From Algoriphagus sanaruensis (GTDB lineage Bacteria > Bacteroidota > Bacteroidia > Cytophagales > Cyclobacteriaceae), in NCBI RefSeq assembly GCF_001593605.1, contig NZ_CP012836.1, positions 3,352,501-3,416,500 of the forward strand: a stretch of DNA of 64,000 nt. The letters run 5' to 3'. The notes beneath the pieces are model-generated. The model made no database searches. It saw only the letters and a program-made list of their open reading frames with translations, and was not told where the DNA came from. Shown piece after piece: positions 20,764 to 30,975 of this stretch (positions are counted from its first letter, which is position 1; every line of letters starts with the position of its first letter). A program made the position numbers and the translations under genes.

Positions 20764-23700
20764 TTAGAAATTATACCCTAAGGTAAAATAAAACTTGAGG
20801 TCTTCTGTCTGATAATTGCGGACAGGTCTTGCTACGTCAAATTTGACATAATAATTCAACAAAACCGTTCTCACTCCTGCTCCATAGCTTTGGAGCCAAG
20901 GATTGTTGAAATTATTTAATACTATCACAAATGGAGAACCTTCCGTATTGATCACTTCTGTATTTTGATCATTGACTCGTTCCCAAGGAGCAAAATCATT
21001 CCATGCTGAACCGATATCATAGAAACCAACCAATTGGAAATTTCTCACAAAATTGGAGGTTATGGTCCCTCTTGTAAGGTAAGAAAACACAGGTATTCTT
21101 AATTCTGAAGTAAATGTGATCACATTTCGACCTCGAATTTCATCATAATCATAGCCCCTTAAATCCACAAAATCCGCAAACAATACATTGGAATTCTCGG
21201 ATCCAGATGGATTTCTGACTGGAGAAGGTTCAGGTCTATTGGATGGTGGATTGTAGAATTGATTGAACAACCAGTTATCCATCCCACCTACCAAATAATT
21301 CTGAGGATTCTTTCCCATGAAGGAGCCCACATAGAGCTTGGATGCGAGGACAATGTTTTTATGAATCTTCTGATAATTTCTTACATCCAAGTAAAAGTTG
21401 CTGAAAGACCGATTCCCATGGTTTAGTCCTTGGTAGTGCATAAATCCAACCTTGCCTTTCAATCCAGTAAAAGAATACAGACCCATTGGTTCTGTTCGAT
21501 CATACACAAACTCCGCTTTACCACCTACATAGTTTACATCAAATCGGTTTTGTGAAGGCTCTTTCCCATAAATAAGTGAATCTGCATTCAAATTGAAATA
21601 TTGGGTCTTGGCAAAAAATGGCGCTGCATAAAATCTCGAGTGAACATTGAAAGGATAGGCTACACCCAATTCCATTTTAGAAAGCACATATTTCTGGAAA
21701 GTAAGGTCATCTTCCGTGATTCGAATAGTTTTTCGGTCATAGCGAGCTCTAAAGTCTAACCTACTTTTCAAATATTCATATTCAAACCAAACATCCCCAC
21801 CTGAATTAAAATCAAGTGCGGTCATGATCCCTCCTGTCACAATGTGATTATCCAAGACATCGGTCATCTTACCATTAAGATTGATTCCAAAGCCTCTTAG
21901 TGGATCGACTATAAATCTTGAATTGATATTATTAGTGAAAAACTGAGGTTCCATTGGACGTGGACCAGAAACTCTTTTTTGGAGACTTTGCTTTCTAAAA
22001 GACTCCAACAAACTGGACCTAGAGTTCTCACTTCGATCAATTGTCACCGCCGCAGGCTGAGTTGGCGGCAAAGTATCAAAGGTATAATTATCTGTATTGA
22101 CGCCCTTTCGGGACTCGAACCGCAAACGGTCTAAATTTATTGAGGAAGTTTTCGTCTTGGTGGTATCGGAGACCGTTGGCTGAACTTGCGGTGCAAATTG
22201 AGTCTCAACAGGCTTGTTAACAACTGTTTGTTGCTGCTCGGTATTAGTGCGAGCTTCCATTAATCTACGAGCGGCCAGACGCTCATTTAAGTCCTTCGCC
22301 TGGGCTAATTGAACTCTCGGGGTAGATGGGGTAAACTGATCACTACCTGAATATCCTTCTACAAACAGATACGAATCTTTTCCATCTCGAATTGAATAAG
22401 CAATTTTATTCATTCGGCTATTGACATCATATACCTCAATACTCTTGTCAAAAGCGGAAATTTGATTAGAAACCTGATTCCCGATGTTATGACGCATTAA
22501 ATTGGATATCCCACTCAAGTCACTCAAATAAACCAGCGTATTAGCATTTACTTTTTTAGGGAGAAAATTCTTGCTGTTCGCATTGGTCATCTTCGAGAAG
22601 ATTGTGGTATCCTTTTGAACCTGGACCATGAACAGGTTATACTGACTTGGGAAAATGGAAATGTCTGGAGTGTCTGTTAATACTGAATCTGGAAGCTCTG
22701 TAAAATTTGACGAATAAATAATAGTTGAATCATTCAAAAATGTAGGTGTCAAATCGTCAAAGAGATCATTGGTAAGTCGCTTGCCTTGTCCTCTTGTATT
22801 TAAGGTATAGATATCCGTCTTTCCGCCCGAAATCGCCGAAAGGACCATATTTTTTCCTGACTCATTGAAGTCAATGCTTAGAATCTGGGTGATATTTCGA
22901 AGGAAAATTTTATCCTGAGCTGTCCCATCGACAGATCGAAGACGAAGGGTGGTCAACCCTCGTTTAAAAGAGGCAATAGCCAAACTTGCTGAATCTCTCC
23001 AAGCAATTACAGGTGACATCAGGTTGGGTGTGATCTCCTCATGCTTTGCTCCTCCTTGAAAAATAACTTGCTCACTTCCAGAAGAAAGATCCCGAACGAT
23101 CACTTTATAGTTACCTGCAATGTTCAATACATAGGCCAACTTCAGTCCATCTCTACTGAATTTGACATCTGAAATAGCCCCTTCTAATCTCGAATCGGTA
23201 GAAGCAATCGAACGGTTTAAATCCAAGGATTTAAATGAGGAATAAACGGGCTCATTGACTATGAGGTAGTAATTTCTCCACTCGGTAAAAAAGGTCTTGA
23301 TATTGATGCCGATCGTATTTGCTATGCTGTTTTCCTCATTTCGGTTGATTCGAGAAAGATTCAGAATACTTGAAACATATCGTCGTCCGAATCTTTCACC
23401 GATGTAATTCCAAATAGATTGGCCAATTAATCCCGCCTCAATTCCAGTCAAATTATGGATTTTGGGACTTTCATTTTCCTTTAAAAAGCCTCGGATATAA
23501 TCATCCATTTCTCTACTCCATCCTTTGGATAGATACAAAGAAATACCTTCAATATACCACTCCGGAAAATCATTGATCAAATTGGCTTGAAAGGCGTCGG
23601 CAACTGATGCACCATAAAGCATTTCTCGAACGATCACCTTGGCAGTTGCTGCCAACAAATCTTCCTTGAATAAATCCATCCGACCTTTGTAAGCCACCTC

Positions 23701-24072
23701 TGCAATGAGTCGGGTAAACTTTGTTTGCCCTTCTTCAGAATATTGAATCGCATTGATCCCAAGATTACTTTGCAGGCGTTCCTCTGGAGAATTGTAAATG
23801 TAAATTCTAGGCTTCGTGTAGGCTACGTAACCAATACTCTGTGTGAGTTTATCAAACTCAGATTCCAAAAATTCAATGGCCATTTTAGCATTTGGGCCAC
23901 CTCGATCGTAATAATAAACTTCAAAATTATTGGATGCATAAAAGTACCAATCTAACTCCTTGTGCTGCACCCGATTCTTTCCAAACCTTTCCTGATCAAA
24001 CTGGGCAAAAGCTTGGAAACTTAGAAATCCCAGAAAAAAGACCATCAGGACTTTAAAGCCGATATTATTCAT
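20764..24072 (-). CDS. TolB-like beta-propeller fused to outer-membrane beta-barrel
   Basis: 1102 residues. A signal peptide (about 1-23, ending FQAFAQ) is followed by a peptidase-MA-like region (about 60-280; YVAYTKPRIYIYNSPEERLQ, then FPEWYIEGISLYLS, where the zinc HExxH is not evident), a WD40/PD40 propeller of TolB type (about 290-590; ISDVKFSRDGLKLAYV, IWTL-like blades), a low-complexity linker (about 610-700), and a C-terminal barrel ending in FYFTLGYNF, typical of outer-membrane proteins. The fusion of a periplasmic propeller to a barrel is a known Bacteroidota arrangement; its function is unproven. It follows the FAD oxidoreductase by 20 bases. Confidence 0.82.
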   Translation of the reverse strand: MNNIGFKVLMVFFLGFLSFQAFAQFDQERFGKNRVQHKELDWYFYASNNFEVYYYDRGGPNAKMAIEFLESEFDKLTQSIGYVAYTKPRIYIYNSPEERLQSNLGINAIQYSEEGQTKFTRLIAEVAYKGRMDLFKEDLLAATAKVIVREMLYGASVADAFQANLINDFPEWYIEGISLYLSKGWSREMDDYIRGFLKENESPKIHNLTGIEAGLIGQSIWNYIGERFGRRYVSSILNLSRINRNEENSIANTIGINIKTFFTEWRNYYLIVNEPVYSSFKSLDLNRSIASTDSRLEGAISDVKFSRDGLKLAYVLNIAGNYKVIVRDLSSGSEQVIFQGGAKHEEITPNLMSPVIAWRDSASLAIASFKRGLTTLRLRSVDGTAQDKIFLRNITQILSIDFNESGKNMVLSAISGGKTDIYTLNTRGQGKRLTNDLFDDLTPTFLNDSTIIYSSNFTELPDSVLTDTPDISIFPSQYNLFMVQVQKDTTIFSKMTNANSKNFLPKKVNANTLVYLSDLSGISNLMRHNIGNQVSNQISAFDKSIEVYDVNSRMNKIAYSIRDGKDSYLFVEGYSGSDQFTPSTPRVQLAQAKDLNERLAARRLMEARTNTEQQQTVVNKPVETQFAPQVQPTVSDTTKTKTSSINLDRLRFESRKGVNTDNYTFDTLPPTQPAAVTIDRSENSRSSLLESFRKQSLQKRVSGPRPMEPQFFTNNINSRFIVDPLRGFGINLNGKMTDVLDNHIVTGGIMTALDFNSGGDVWFEYEYLKSRLDFRARYDRKTIRITEDDLTFQKYVLSKMELGVAYPFNVHSRFYAAPFFAKTQYFNLNADSLIYGKEPSQNRFDVNYVGGKAEFVYDRTEPMGLYSFTGLKGKVGFMHYQGLNHGNRSFSNFYLDVRNYQKIHKNIVLASKLYVGSFMGKNPQNYLVGGMDNWLFNQFYNPPSNRPEPSPVRNPSGSENSNVLFADFVDLRGYDYDEIRGRNVITFTSELRIPVFSYLTRGTITSNFVRNFQLVGFYDIGSAWNDFAPWERVNDQNTEVINTEGSPFVIVLNNFNNPWLQSYGAGVRTVLLNYYVKFDVARPVRNYQTEDLKFYFTLGYNF

Positions 24073-24092
24073 TCACTATCAATTGATCAGTT

Positions 24093-25139
24093 TTAAATAT
24101 ACTTAAAATACCTTGCGATGTCCACCTCAGGATCGAGGGTAGCAGCATTCAAAAGGTAATTTGTCATTTGCTCGCTAAAGTATGGGACAAGCGATACCCC
24201 CTTTGCCCCAAAACCATTGAATATGTAAACGCTTTCCTCTTGGGGATGTTTGCCTAAAAATGGCTTTCTATCCTTTGTCGCTGGACGAATACCATATTTA
24301 TGGCTTAGGACTTGAGAAACTTCCACTTTCACCAATTGGGTAAGCTTTTCTAAAAGTTCATTTTTCGCCGATTCCGTAGGCCCTGTTTCTAGGTCATGCC
24401 AGGTATAAGTCGATCCCACTCGACAAGTTTGATCTCCAAGTGGGACACGAAAAACTCCACGGTTAATGATCCCTTCGTAGTCGAAATTTTGCTTTACTTC
24501 CAAAATTTCTCCCTTCACTGGTGAAAATGGAAGAAATGAAAAAAACTTGGACTGCTTCGCTTCAAGTCCATTACAGTAAATTATGCCCCCAAAAAAATCT
24601 CCTGCATATTCCCATCCAGAACCCTTTCTTTCCAGTTTTGACTCATCAAATTCTTCCAGAAATAAATCTGACCCAAAATACGAAGCCATAGCTTCAAGAA
24701 ATGCTGGGATATTTAACCACCCAGAATGCCGCAACATAACCCCTCCGAAAGAATCACGAATCAACGGATTTTGACTTTCGGAATAGATCGACTCGATAAA
24801 CATTCCAATATTTTCATCACTGGAGTGCCCCATCCATTCGTTTAATTCCTCTACAGAAAGAAACGGACGATAGATGGATTTATTCATTAAAAACTTGGCA
24901 CCTGTGATGCTTTCTAACTCAACGTAAAAACGATGAAGTGCAGGAAATAAAATTTCACCTTTCCAGGTTTTCACCATTTTTTTTCCAGTAACAGGATTGT
25001 ATAAACCTGCAGCGATTCGACTACTTTGATTTTTTGCCGGTTGATCCAAAATCTTCACACGCTTACCAGCTTTGATTAGCTGATAAGCCATTGCTGTGCC
25101 TGCAAGCCCTTGTCCAATGATTAAAAAATCATATTCCAT
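24093..25139 (-). CDS. FAD-dependent oxidoreductase (DAO family)
   Basis: 348 residues. The N-terminal dinucleotide fold is MEYDFLIIGQGLAGTAMAYQLIKAGKRV (GxGxAG with an acidic residue after it, D33), followed by an arginine-rich SSRIAAGLYNPVTGKKMV region and the C-terminal FNGFGAKGVSLVPYF, all typical of D-amino-acid oxidase/glycine oxidase-like proteins. The substrate cannot be told from sequence. It is the first gene of the minus-strand run with the propeller-barrel protein and YicC, and diverges from the MBL hydrolase across 55 bases. Confidence 0.88.
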   Translation of the reverse strand: MEYDFLIIGQGLAGTAMAYQLIKAGKRVKILDQPAKNQSSRIAAGLYNPVTGKKMVKTWKGEILFPALHRFYVELESITGAKFLMNKSIYRPFLSVEELNEWMGHSSDENIGMFIESIYSESQNPLIRDSFGGVMLRHSGWLNIPAFLEAMASYFGSDLFLEEFDESKLERKGSGWEYAGDFFGGIIYCNGLEAKQSKFFSFLPFSPVKGEILEVKQNFDYEGIINRGVFRVPLGDQTCRVGSTYTWHDLETGPTESAKNELLEKLTQLVKVEVSQVLSHKYGIRPATKDRKPFLGKHPQEESVYIFNGFGAKGVSLVPYFSEQMTNYLLNAATLDPEVDIARYFKYI

Positions 25140-25194
25140 ACCTCAAAATAAAAGCATTATCCCTTTCTTTGTTGAGTTTTTGAAGACTTTTCCC

Positions 25195-25848
25195 ATGATT
25201 CATATTAAGTCTTTCACCTTCAATCCTTTCCAGGAAAACACCTACTTGGTCTATACTGACTCAGGTGAGACTGCGATTATTGATCCTGGATGCCATACTG
25301 CGCAGGAACGAAGTGAAGTCCAAGAATTTATTACTTCCAACGGACTAAACCCGATCCTTCTTCTCAATACGCACTGTCACATCGATCATGTACTAGGAAA
25401 TGCTTGGGTGAAAAAAAATTACAAGCTTGAACTATCCATTCACCCAGAAGAAGTGACTGTCCTAAAATCTGTCGAGGTGTATGCTCCAAATTATGGGTTT
25501 CACGGATTTGAACCGACCAAAGCAGATAATTATCTTCATGAAGGGGATTTAATTTCTCTTGGGAAGGATCAATTAAAAGTCCTATTTGTACCTGGACATG
25601 CGCCAGGCCATGTGGTGTTTTACCATGAGGGGTCTAAACAGGCCATCGTGGGAGACACACTATTTCGAGGAAGTATCGGGAGAACAGATTTACCCGGGGG
25701 AAATCATCAATTGCTTCTTCAAAAAATAAAATCTGAATTATTTACCCTGCCAGAAGAGGTGGTCCTATTTCCAGGACATGGTCCAGAGACTACCGTTGGG
25801 TATGAAAAATTGTATAACCCTTTCGTAGGACAACGAGCAATTCATTGA
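25195..25848 (+). CDS. MBL-fold metallo-hydrolase (glyoxalase II-like)
   Basis: 217 residues. I use the ATG at 25195 (MIHIKSFTFNPFQENTYL, the usual N-terminus of this subfamily); the frame continues upstream into the divergent gene only as shadow. Zinc ligands are visible: the HCHIDHVLG motif (HxHxDH), then PGHAPGHVVFY, GDTLFRGSIGRTDLPGG, and a final FPGHGPETTVG. This is the short hydroxyacylglutathione-hydrolase-like group, which hydrolyses thioesters, but the substrate is unproven. The stop overlaps pssA (TTGA). Confidence 0.92.
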   Translation: MIHIKSFTFNPFQENTYLVYTDSGETAIIDPGCHTAQERSEVQEFITSNGLNPILLLNTHCHIDHVLGNAWVKKNYKLELSIHPEEVTVLKSVEVYAPNYGFHGFEPTKADNYLHEGDLISLGKDQLKVLFVPGHAPGHVVFYHEGSKQAIVGDTLFRGSIGRTDLPGGNHQLLLQKIKSELFTLPEEVVLFPGHGPETTVGYEKLYNPFVGQRAIH

Positions 25849-26537
25849 AAATCAAGTCTCAGCTTCCAAACACAATCACCTTACTCAATCTCGCATTTGG
25901 GGTGATCGGTATTATTCGGGTTTTGGATGGAAACATCCTTGAAGGAGCCGTTTTTATTCTGATTGCTGCCATATTGGATTTTTTGGATGGTTTTCTAGCC
26001 AGGATTCTCAAAGTTCAAAGTCCATTGGGAAAAGAATTAGATTCTTTGGCGGATGTGGTTTCATTTGGTGTATTACCTGGTGTGATTTTATTCCAACTTG
26101 CTCAATCCTCCACTGAGCAAATTTGGCTCCCGTATTTGACGCTAATTGTACCCATGCTCTCCGCTTACCGATTAGCAAAATTCAATTTGGATACTCGCCA
26201 ACAGGATCGATTTATTGGATTACCGACCCCAGCAAATGCGTTGTTTATCAGTACCCTGCCCTATTTCGCTGCCTCTTGGCCTTTAGTTAGCCCGTGGATG
26301 GAATCTGTTTGGTTTAGTGTAGGTACAGCATGGATAATGAGTATCCTGCTCATTTCTGAGCTACCTCTAATCGCCTTGAAATTCAAGGATTTTAGTTTCA
26401 AGAAAAACAAGTTTAGATTTCTTTTGATCGGAATTTCTTTACCAATACTCATTTGGTTTCAATTGGGAGGCATCCCCTTGGTTATTCTATCGTATATTGG
26501 ATTATCCATTTTAGAAAATAGTCTTGGAAGTACATGA
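25845..26537 (+). CDS. pssA: CDP-diacylglycerol-serine O-phosphatidyltransferase
   Basis: 230 residues, a polytopic membrane protein. The CDP-alcohol phosphotransferase signature is complete at residues 48-70: DG..AR........G...D...D (DGFLAR, then SPLGKELDSLAD). It makes phosphatidylserine from CDP-diacylglycerol and serine, the precursor of phosphatidylethanolamine. The N-terminus KSQLPNTITLLNLAFG matches bacterial type II PssA. The start is TTG at 25845, which overlaps the preceding stop; the stop overlaps porU as ATGA. Confidence 0.93.
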   Translation: MKIKSQLPNTITLLNLAFGVIGIIRVLDGNILEGAVFILIAAILDFLDGFLARILKVQSPLGKELDSLADVVSFGVLPGVILFQLAQSSTEQIWLPYLTLIVPMLSAYRLAKFNLDTRQQDRFIGLPTPANALFISTLPYFAASWPLVSPWMESVWFSVGTAWIMSILLISELPLIALKFKDFSFKKNKFRFLLIGISLPILIWFQLGGIPLVILSYIGLSILENSLGST

Positions 26538-29500
26538 GCATGGGATTGCGGGTAGTTATTTCACTGATATTATTTTTTGCAGTTGAACTCAGCCATGCGC
26601 AAAGCAATCTTTTTAAGTTTCCAATCACCGAAACAGGGATTTACAAAATCACTGCAAGCGAGGCAAATTCATTAGGGGTCCCACTGAATCAAATTGCCTT
26701 TTATGGATTCCCCGGAATGCTTCCTCAGGAATTGGACTCCATTCAGCTTCGACACCAAGAAATTCCAAGCCAGCTGGTCGGGAATGAAATTTGGGTCTTT
26801 TTAGTTGGTCCTCACCAAATAGAACTTAATGAAGGAACTCCCTTTTATACCCATCATATCTATTCGGATACCCTTCACTTTCTAATCGGGAAAAGCGAAC
26901 AACCTAAGCGAGTTGATTTGCTAAATACCACTATTGATCCTGATTTTCCTTCATTTTTAGGATATCAATTCACCACACTGAAAGGAGAAAAAGTCAACCT
27001 CTTAAATTCAGGAAGAACTTGGTATTCTGATCCTATACGATCTGGCCAAAGTCTGAATTTCAATGTCCGGCTAAATGCCAATTCCAATTCTCCTTGGTTG
27101 ATTTCCGGAAAATTGATGACCCAATCGATCAATTCTTCCACTATGCGGATCCTAACAGGAGATACGATTATTGAGGAGCTTGCTTTTGATCCGATTCCAA
27201 ATACGACCTATGGGATCAAAGGACAAGAAGTACAATTCCAAACCCTATTTAACCCAACCAACCAAAGCCTCAGTCAAATCCGGCTAACTTTTCAAGGTCA
27301 AGGTGGAGCATCCGCAGGATATTTGGACTATTTAACCATTGGTATTCCTGTGAATGGCCAACAAGTTTCAGATGGATTGATCATCGGCAGTACATCAGGA
27401 AGTATTTCGCTTCAGTCTGATCAAAATGCTTGGGAAGTTTCCGATTTTTATCAACCCAAATCCATTGGTTTTGAATCTTCAAATGGTATAGGAACCAATT
27501 GGTTTGTATTCAAGAAAAGTGAAATTAAGTCCCTGACCAATTTCCAACCGGTCCTTCAAAAAGCTCGGGAGGTAGAGGAAGTTGAACTCCTGATCATCAC
27601 TCATCCCCGATTACAATCTGCTGCAAACCGACTTCTTGCTCATAAAAAGGCAATTGGAATTTCTTCAGAAGTGCTCACTACAACTGAAATTTTTGATGGA
27701 TTTGGTTATGGAAACCCCGATCTGACTGCGATCAGAAATTTTATCGCAACATCCTTTCACAAAGGCGCAAAGCTTCAAAACGTTTTGATTCTTGGAAAGG
27801 GCACTTTTGATTACAAAGGAATTTTGGGAGGAAGACCTAATTTGGTCCCAATATACACTAGCCGAAATAGTCTAAATCCACTCAACACCTATAGTTCGGA
27901 TGATTATTTTGGGTTGCTTGACTGGGGGCAGGGAAAATGGGAAGAAAGCCGAGAAGGAGACGAACTGATGCAAATTGGCATCGGTAGAATTCCAGCTATT
28001 ACCCTAGCCGAAGCAAATTCATTTGTAGATAAACTAATCGCCTATGAAAGCAGAGAATTTGACCTTTCTGCTTTCCCAAGTTTTACAGTTTTGGCCGATG
28101 ATGGGGATAATGGTATCCACATGAGAGACTCTGAGGCGCATGCCAATTTTTTAAGATCCAATCATCCAGAAATCAAAGTTAACCCCCTATTTCTGGATCG
28201 CTTTGAGCAAACTAGCAACTCAGGAAGGCAATCCTCTGAGGCAGCAAAGAAGGCACTAGAAGCTCAATTGGACCAAGGGACCTTCATCCTCAACTATGTC
28301 GGCCATGGAAATGAAACCACATTAACTGCTGAAGAAATATTCACCGTAAGCGATATCGATAATTGGGCAAATCAATCAAATCCTGCGCTGTGGGTAACAG
28401 CAACGTGTGAGTTTGGACGACACGATAGTCCATTTATAAGATCTGCTGCGGAAGAACTTCTAATCCGTCCAGCCAAAGGTGCCATTGGATTATTAACCAC
28501 CGGTCGACCTGTTTTTTCCAGTGTTAATTTTTCGCTGAACCAAGCTTTTGTCCAGGAAATTTTCAATGGTGGATTCGAGCCTCAAAATTTGGGTGAAGTA
28601 TTTAAAAAAACGAAAAACAACAGTTTGAATGGAGTCTTAAACCGCAATTTTTCGCTGCTTGGTGATCCAAGTCTCCGGTTGCCATATCCTGAATTGAATA
28701 TCTCAATAAAAGACATTTCAGAAGCTCAGTCTGGGAAATCCAAGGACACCTTGTCTGCCTTTCAACCATACCTCATAACAGCAGAAATTATAGATCCTTT
28801 ATCTGGGGCCTTGAATATTGGATTTAATGGCAATTACAAAATTGAAATTCGAGGCGAGGCAATTCCAAACCAAACACTTGGAGATGAAAATAGTCCCTTT
28901 GACTTTTTGGAAGAAAAAGTCCTGCTATTCCAGGGATCAGGTATGGTCTCTGAAGGAATTATAAAAGCTTCAATTAAAATACCTGGCGGGTTTGAAGATC
29001 TCCTCTCAATGGCAAATATTCGGATTCTTGCCTGGAATTCAGATTCAAAGACAAGAGCATTAGGCCTAAAGAGTATTGAGATTAAGGATGAAATAAAGCC
29101 AAACGAGCCCGGAGAAGGACCTCAAATACAAATTAAAGTTGAAGATAAAGATCAAGCACCCTTTGTTTTTTCTAGTCCTAGATTAACAATCGAAGCCCAT
29201 TTTTCAGATCCAGATGGGATTCAGATTTCAGGTTTGAACCCGGAACAAAATTTAGAAATTAAGCTAAACGATCAGGACCCGATCATTCTAAACGAGAATT
29301 TTGTTGCTACAAATGGATCCTTTTCGGAAGGAAAAATTGAAATTTCATTAGATGGATTTGAGGAAGGTCTGAATACAATTGAAATTTCAGCTTGGGACAT
29401 TTTAGGCAATGGAAATTCTGTTACTGCACCAGTAGAAATACTAGGTAGTAATCGGCTTCAAATCCTTACTCATAAAGTATTTCCAAATCCATCCAGTATA

Positions 29501-29764
29501 GAAAGCCATTTTGAGGTAACACACAATAGACCCGGAGAAAATATCAACCTGACTTTAGAGGTTTTTTCACTGACTGGAAAAATACTATTTTCGGAAACCA
29601 AACGTTTTGTGAAAGCCTCCAAAGAGCTAAATGACTTGAGCTGGATTTTTTTCCAAACTCAGGCAAATTATCCAGCAAAAGGAACTTATATTTACAAATT
29701 GTCACTTGAATCAGAATCAGACAACACCTTCGATTCGGCAAGTGGAAAACTAGTGATTCAATGA
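26534..29764 (+). CDS. porU: Type IX secretion system sortase PorU (C25 family)
   Basis: 1076 residues: signal peptide (about 1-22, ending SHA-Q), an N-terminal beta region, a gingipain-like C25 caspase-fold domain (about 345-725) and a C-terminal sorting-like domain beginning near HKVFPNPSS. The catalytic pair is visible: H591 in NYVGHGNETTLT and C625 in WVTATCEFGRHD. PorU cleaves the CTD signal of T9SS cargo and attaches anionic lipopolysaccharide. It sits directly before porV, coupled by an ATGA overlap, the order seen across Bacteroidota. The paired sprA is 9 kb upstream. Confidence 0.95.
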   Translation: MSMGLRVVISLILFFAVELSHAQSNLFKFPITETGIYKITASEANSLGVPLNQIAFYGFPGMLPQELDSIQLRHQEIPSQLVGNEIWVFLVGPHQIELNEGTPFYTHHIYSDTLHFLIGKSEQPKRVDLLNTTIDPDFPSFLGYQFTTLKGEKVNLLNSGRTWYSDPIRSGQSLNFNVRLNANSNSPWLISGKLMTQSINSSTMRILTGDTIIEELAFDPIPNTTYGIKGQEVQFQTLFNPTNQSLSQIRLTFQGQGGASAGYLDYLTIGIPVNGQQVSDGLIIGSTSGSISLQSDQNAWEVSDFYQPKSIGFESSNGIGTNWFVFKKSEIKSLTNFQPVLQKAREVEEVELLIITHPRLQSAANRLLAHKKAIGISSEVLTTTEIFDGFGYGNPDLTAIRNFIATSFHKGAKLQNVLILGKGTFDYKGILGGRPNLVPIYTSRNSLNPLNTYSSDDYFGLLDWGQGKWEESREGDELMQIGIGRIPAITLAEANSFVDKLIAYESREFDLSAFPSFTVLADDGDNGIHMRDSEAHANFLRSNHPEIKVNPLFLDRFEQTSNSGRQSSEAAKKALEAQLDQGTFILNYVGHGNETTLTAEEIFTVSDIDNWANQSNPALWVTATCEFGRHDSPFIRSAAEELLIRPAKGAIGLLTTGRPVFSSVNFSLNQAFVQEIFNGGFEPQNLGEVFKKTKNNSLNGVLNRNFSLLGDPSLRLPYPELNISIKDISEAQSGKSKDTLSAFQPYLITAEIIDPLSGALNIGFNGNYKIEIRGEAIPNQTLGDENSPFDFLEEKVLLFQGSGMVSEGIIKASIKIPGGFEDLLSMANIRILAWNSDSKTRALGLKSIEIKDEIKPNEPGEGPQIQIKVEDKDQAPFVFSSPRLTIEAHFSDPDGIQISGLNPEQNLEIKLNDQDPIILNENFVATNGSFSEGKIEISLDGFEEGLNTIEISAWDILGNGNSVTAPVEILGSNRLQILTHKVFPNPSSIESHFEVTHNRPGENINLTLEVFSLTGKILFSETKRFVKASKELNDLSWIFFQTQANYPAKGTYIYKLSLESESDNTFDSASGKLVIQ

Positions 29765-30975
29765 ACAAAAAAGCCGCCCAAATCTTTAAAAACTCACTTT
29801 GCGTAGTTTTTGCATTGGCTACTTTTTCTTCCTTCGCACAAAATAGTGTGATCATTTCCGGTCAGGATCCTAACCGTAGGGTTATTACTACTGCCGTACC
29901 TTTTTTGAATTTCGCACCAGATAGCAGACACTCAGCCATGGGCGATGTCGGAGCGGCTACCACTCCTGACGCATACTCAGCACATTGGAATGCTGGAAAG
30001 CTTGCCTTTATCAAAGAAGATCTTGGCTTTTCCCTTTCTTACTCACCGTGGTTAGGAAAGCTAGTCAATGACATGTCGCTCAGCTATTTGACTGGCTTTA
30101 AGAAAATCGACGAAAATTCTGCCTGGGGTTTTGATTTGAGATATTTCAATATGGGAGATATTCAACTAACCGATGGTAGAGGCAATGAATTGGGAGAATT
30201 TAACCCGCGTGATTTTGCACTAGGGACTACTTATTCCAGAAAATTATCTCAAAACTTAGGCCTTGGGGTTTCAGCCAGATTTATCTATTCAAACCTATCG
30301 GGCAACATTTCTTCAGCGGGTGGAGCAGAAGCAAAACCAGGTGTCTCTGTGGGAGCAGATATCGGACTTTATTATCAAAAATCCACCTTTGTGGGCACGA
30401 AAGAAGGCGTGTGGTCATGGGGACTTGTATTGTCTAACATTGGTCCAAAAATTACCTATAATAGTGCTGAAGATCTCGACTACATTCCAACAAACTTTAG
30501 AATCGGAACTGCCTATAAAATCAATTTCAATGAGCTAAGTTCAATCAGCTTTAGCTTGGATTTAAATAAATTGATGGTGCCTACGCCTCCAATTTACAGA
30601 ACAAATGAAGATGGAACTTTGGCGACTGATGACAATGGAAACCTCATTATTGAGCAGGGATCTGATCCTGATCGTCCATTGATTTCAGGAATTTTTGGTT
30701 CATTTTCAGATGCTCCGGGTGGATTTGAGGAAGAAATTAAAGAGTTCACTGTTTCATTTGGAGCCGAATATTTATTCGCTGAAAAATTCGCCTTCCGGTC
30801 CGGTTACTTTTATGAAAACCAGAGTAAAGGCGGTAGAAAATACTTTACTGTAGGTGCTGGAATGAAAATTAAAAATCTTGGAATTGACTTCTCTTATCTA
30901 GTTCCACAGATTCAAAACCACCCACTTGCAGAAACGCTAAGATTCTCGGTTCATTACACGATTCCACAAAATTAA
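29761..30975 (+). CDS. porV: Type IX secretion system outer-membrane protein PorV (LptO)
   Basis: 404 residues: signal peptide (about 1-26, ending SFAQ) and a FadL-like 14-strand barrel. Recognisable PorV blocks are TAVPFLNFAPDSRHSAMGDVGAA, DAYSAHWNAGKLAF, and LGFSLSYSPWLGKLVNDMSLSYL. PorV receives cargo from SprA and delivers it to PorU at the surface. It overlaps porU by four bases, and its stop shares one base with the next start (TAATG), so translation of all three is probably linked. Confidence 0.95.
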   Translation: MNKKAAQIFKNSLCVVFALATFSSFAQNSVIISGQDPNRRVITTAVPFLNFAPDSRHSAMGDVGAATTPDAYSAHWNAGKLAFIKEDLGFSLSYSPWLGKLVNDMSLSYLTGFKKIDENSAWGFDLRYFNMGDIQLTDGRGNELGEFNPRDFALGTTYSRKLSQNLGLGVSARFIYSNLSGNISSAGGAEAKPGVSVGADIGLYYQKSTFVGTKEGVWSWGLVLSNIGPKITYNSAEDLDYIPTNFRIGTAYKINFNELSSISFSLDLNKLMVPTPPIYRTNEDGTLATDDNGNLIIEQGSDPDRPLISGIFGSFSDAPGGFEEEIKEFTVSFGAEYLFAEKFAFRSGYFYENQSKGGRKYFTVGAGMKIKNLGIDFSYLVPQIQNHPLAETLRFSVHYTIPQN

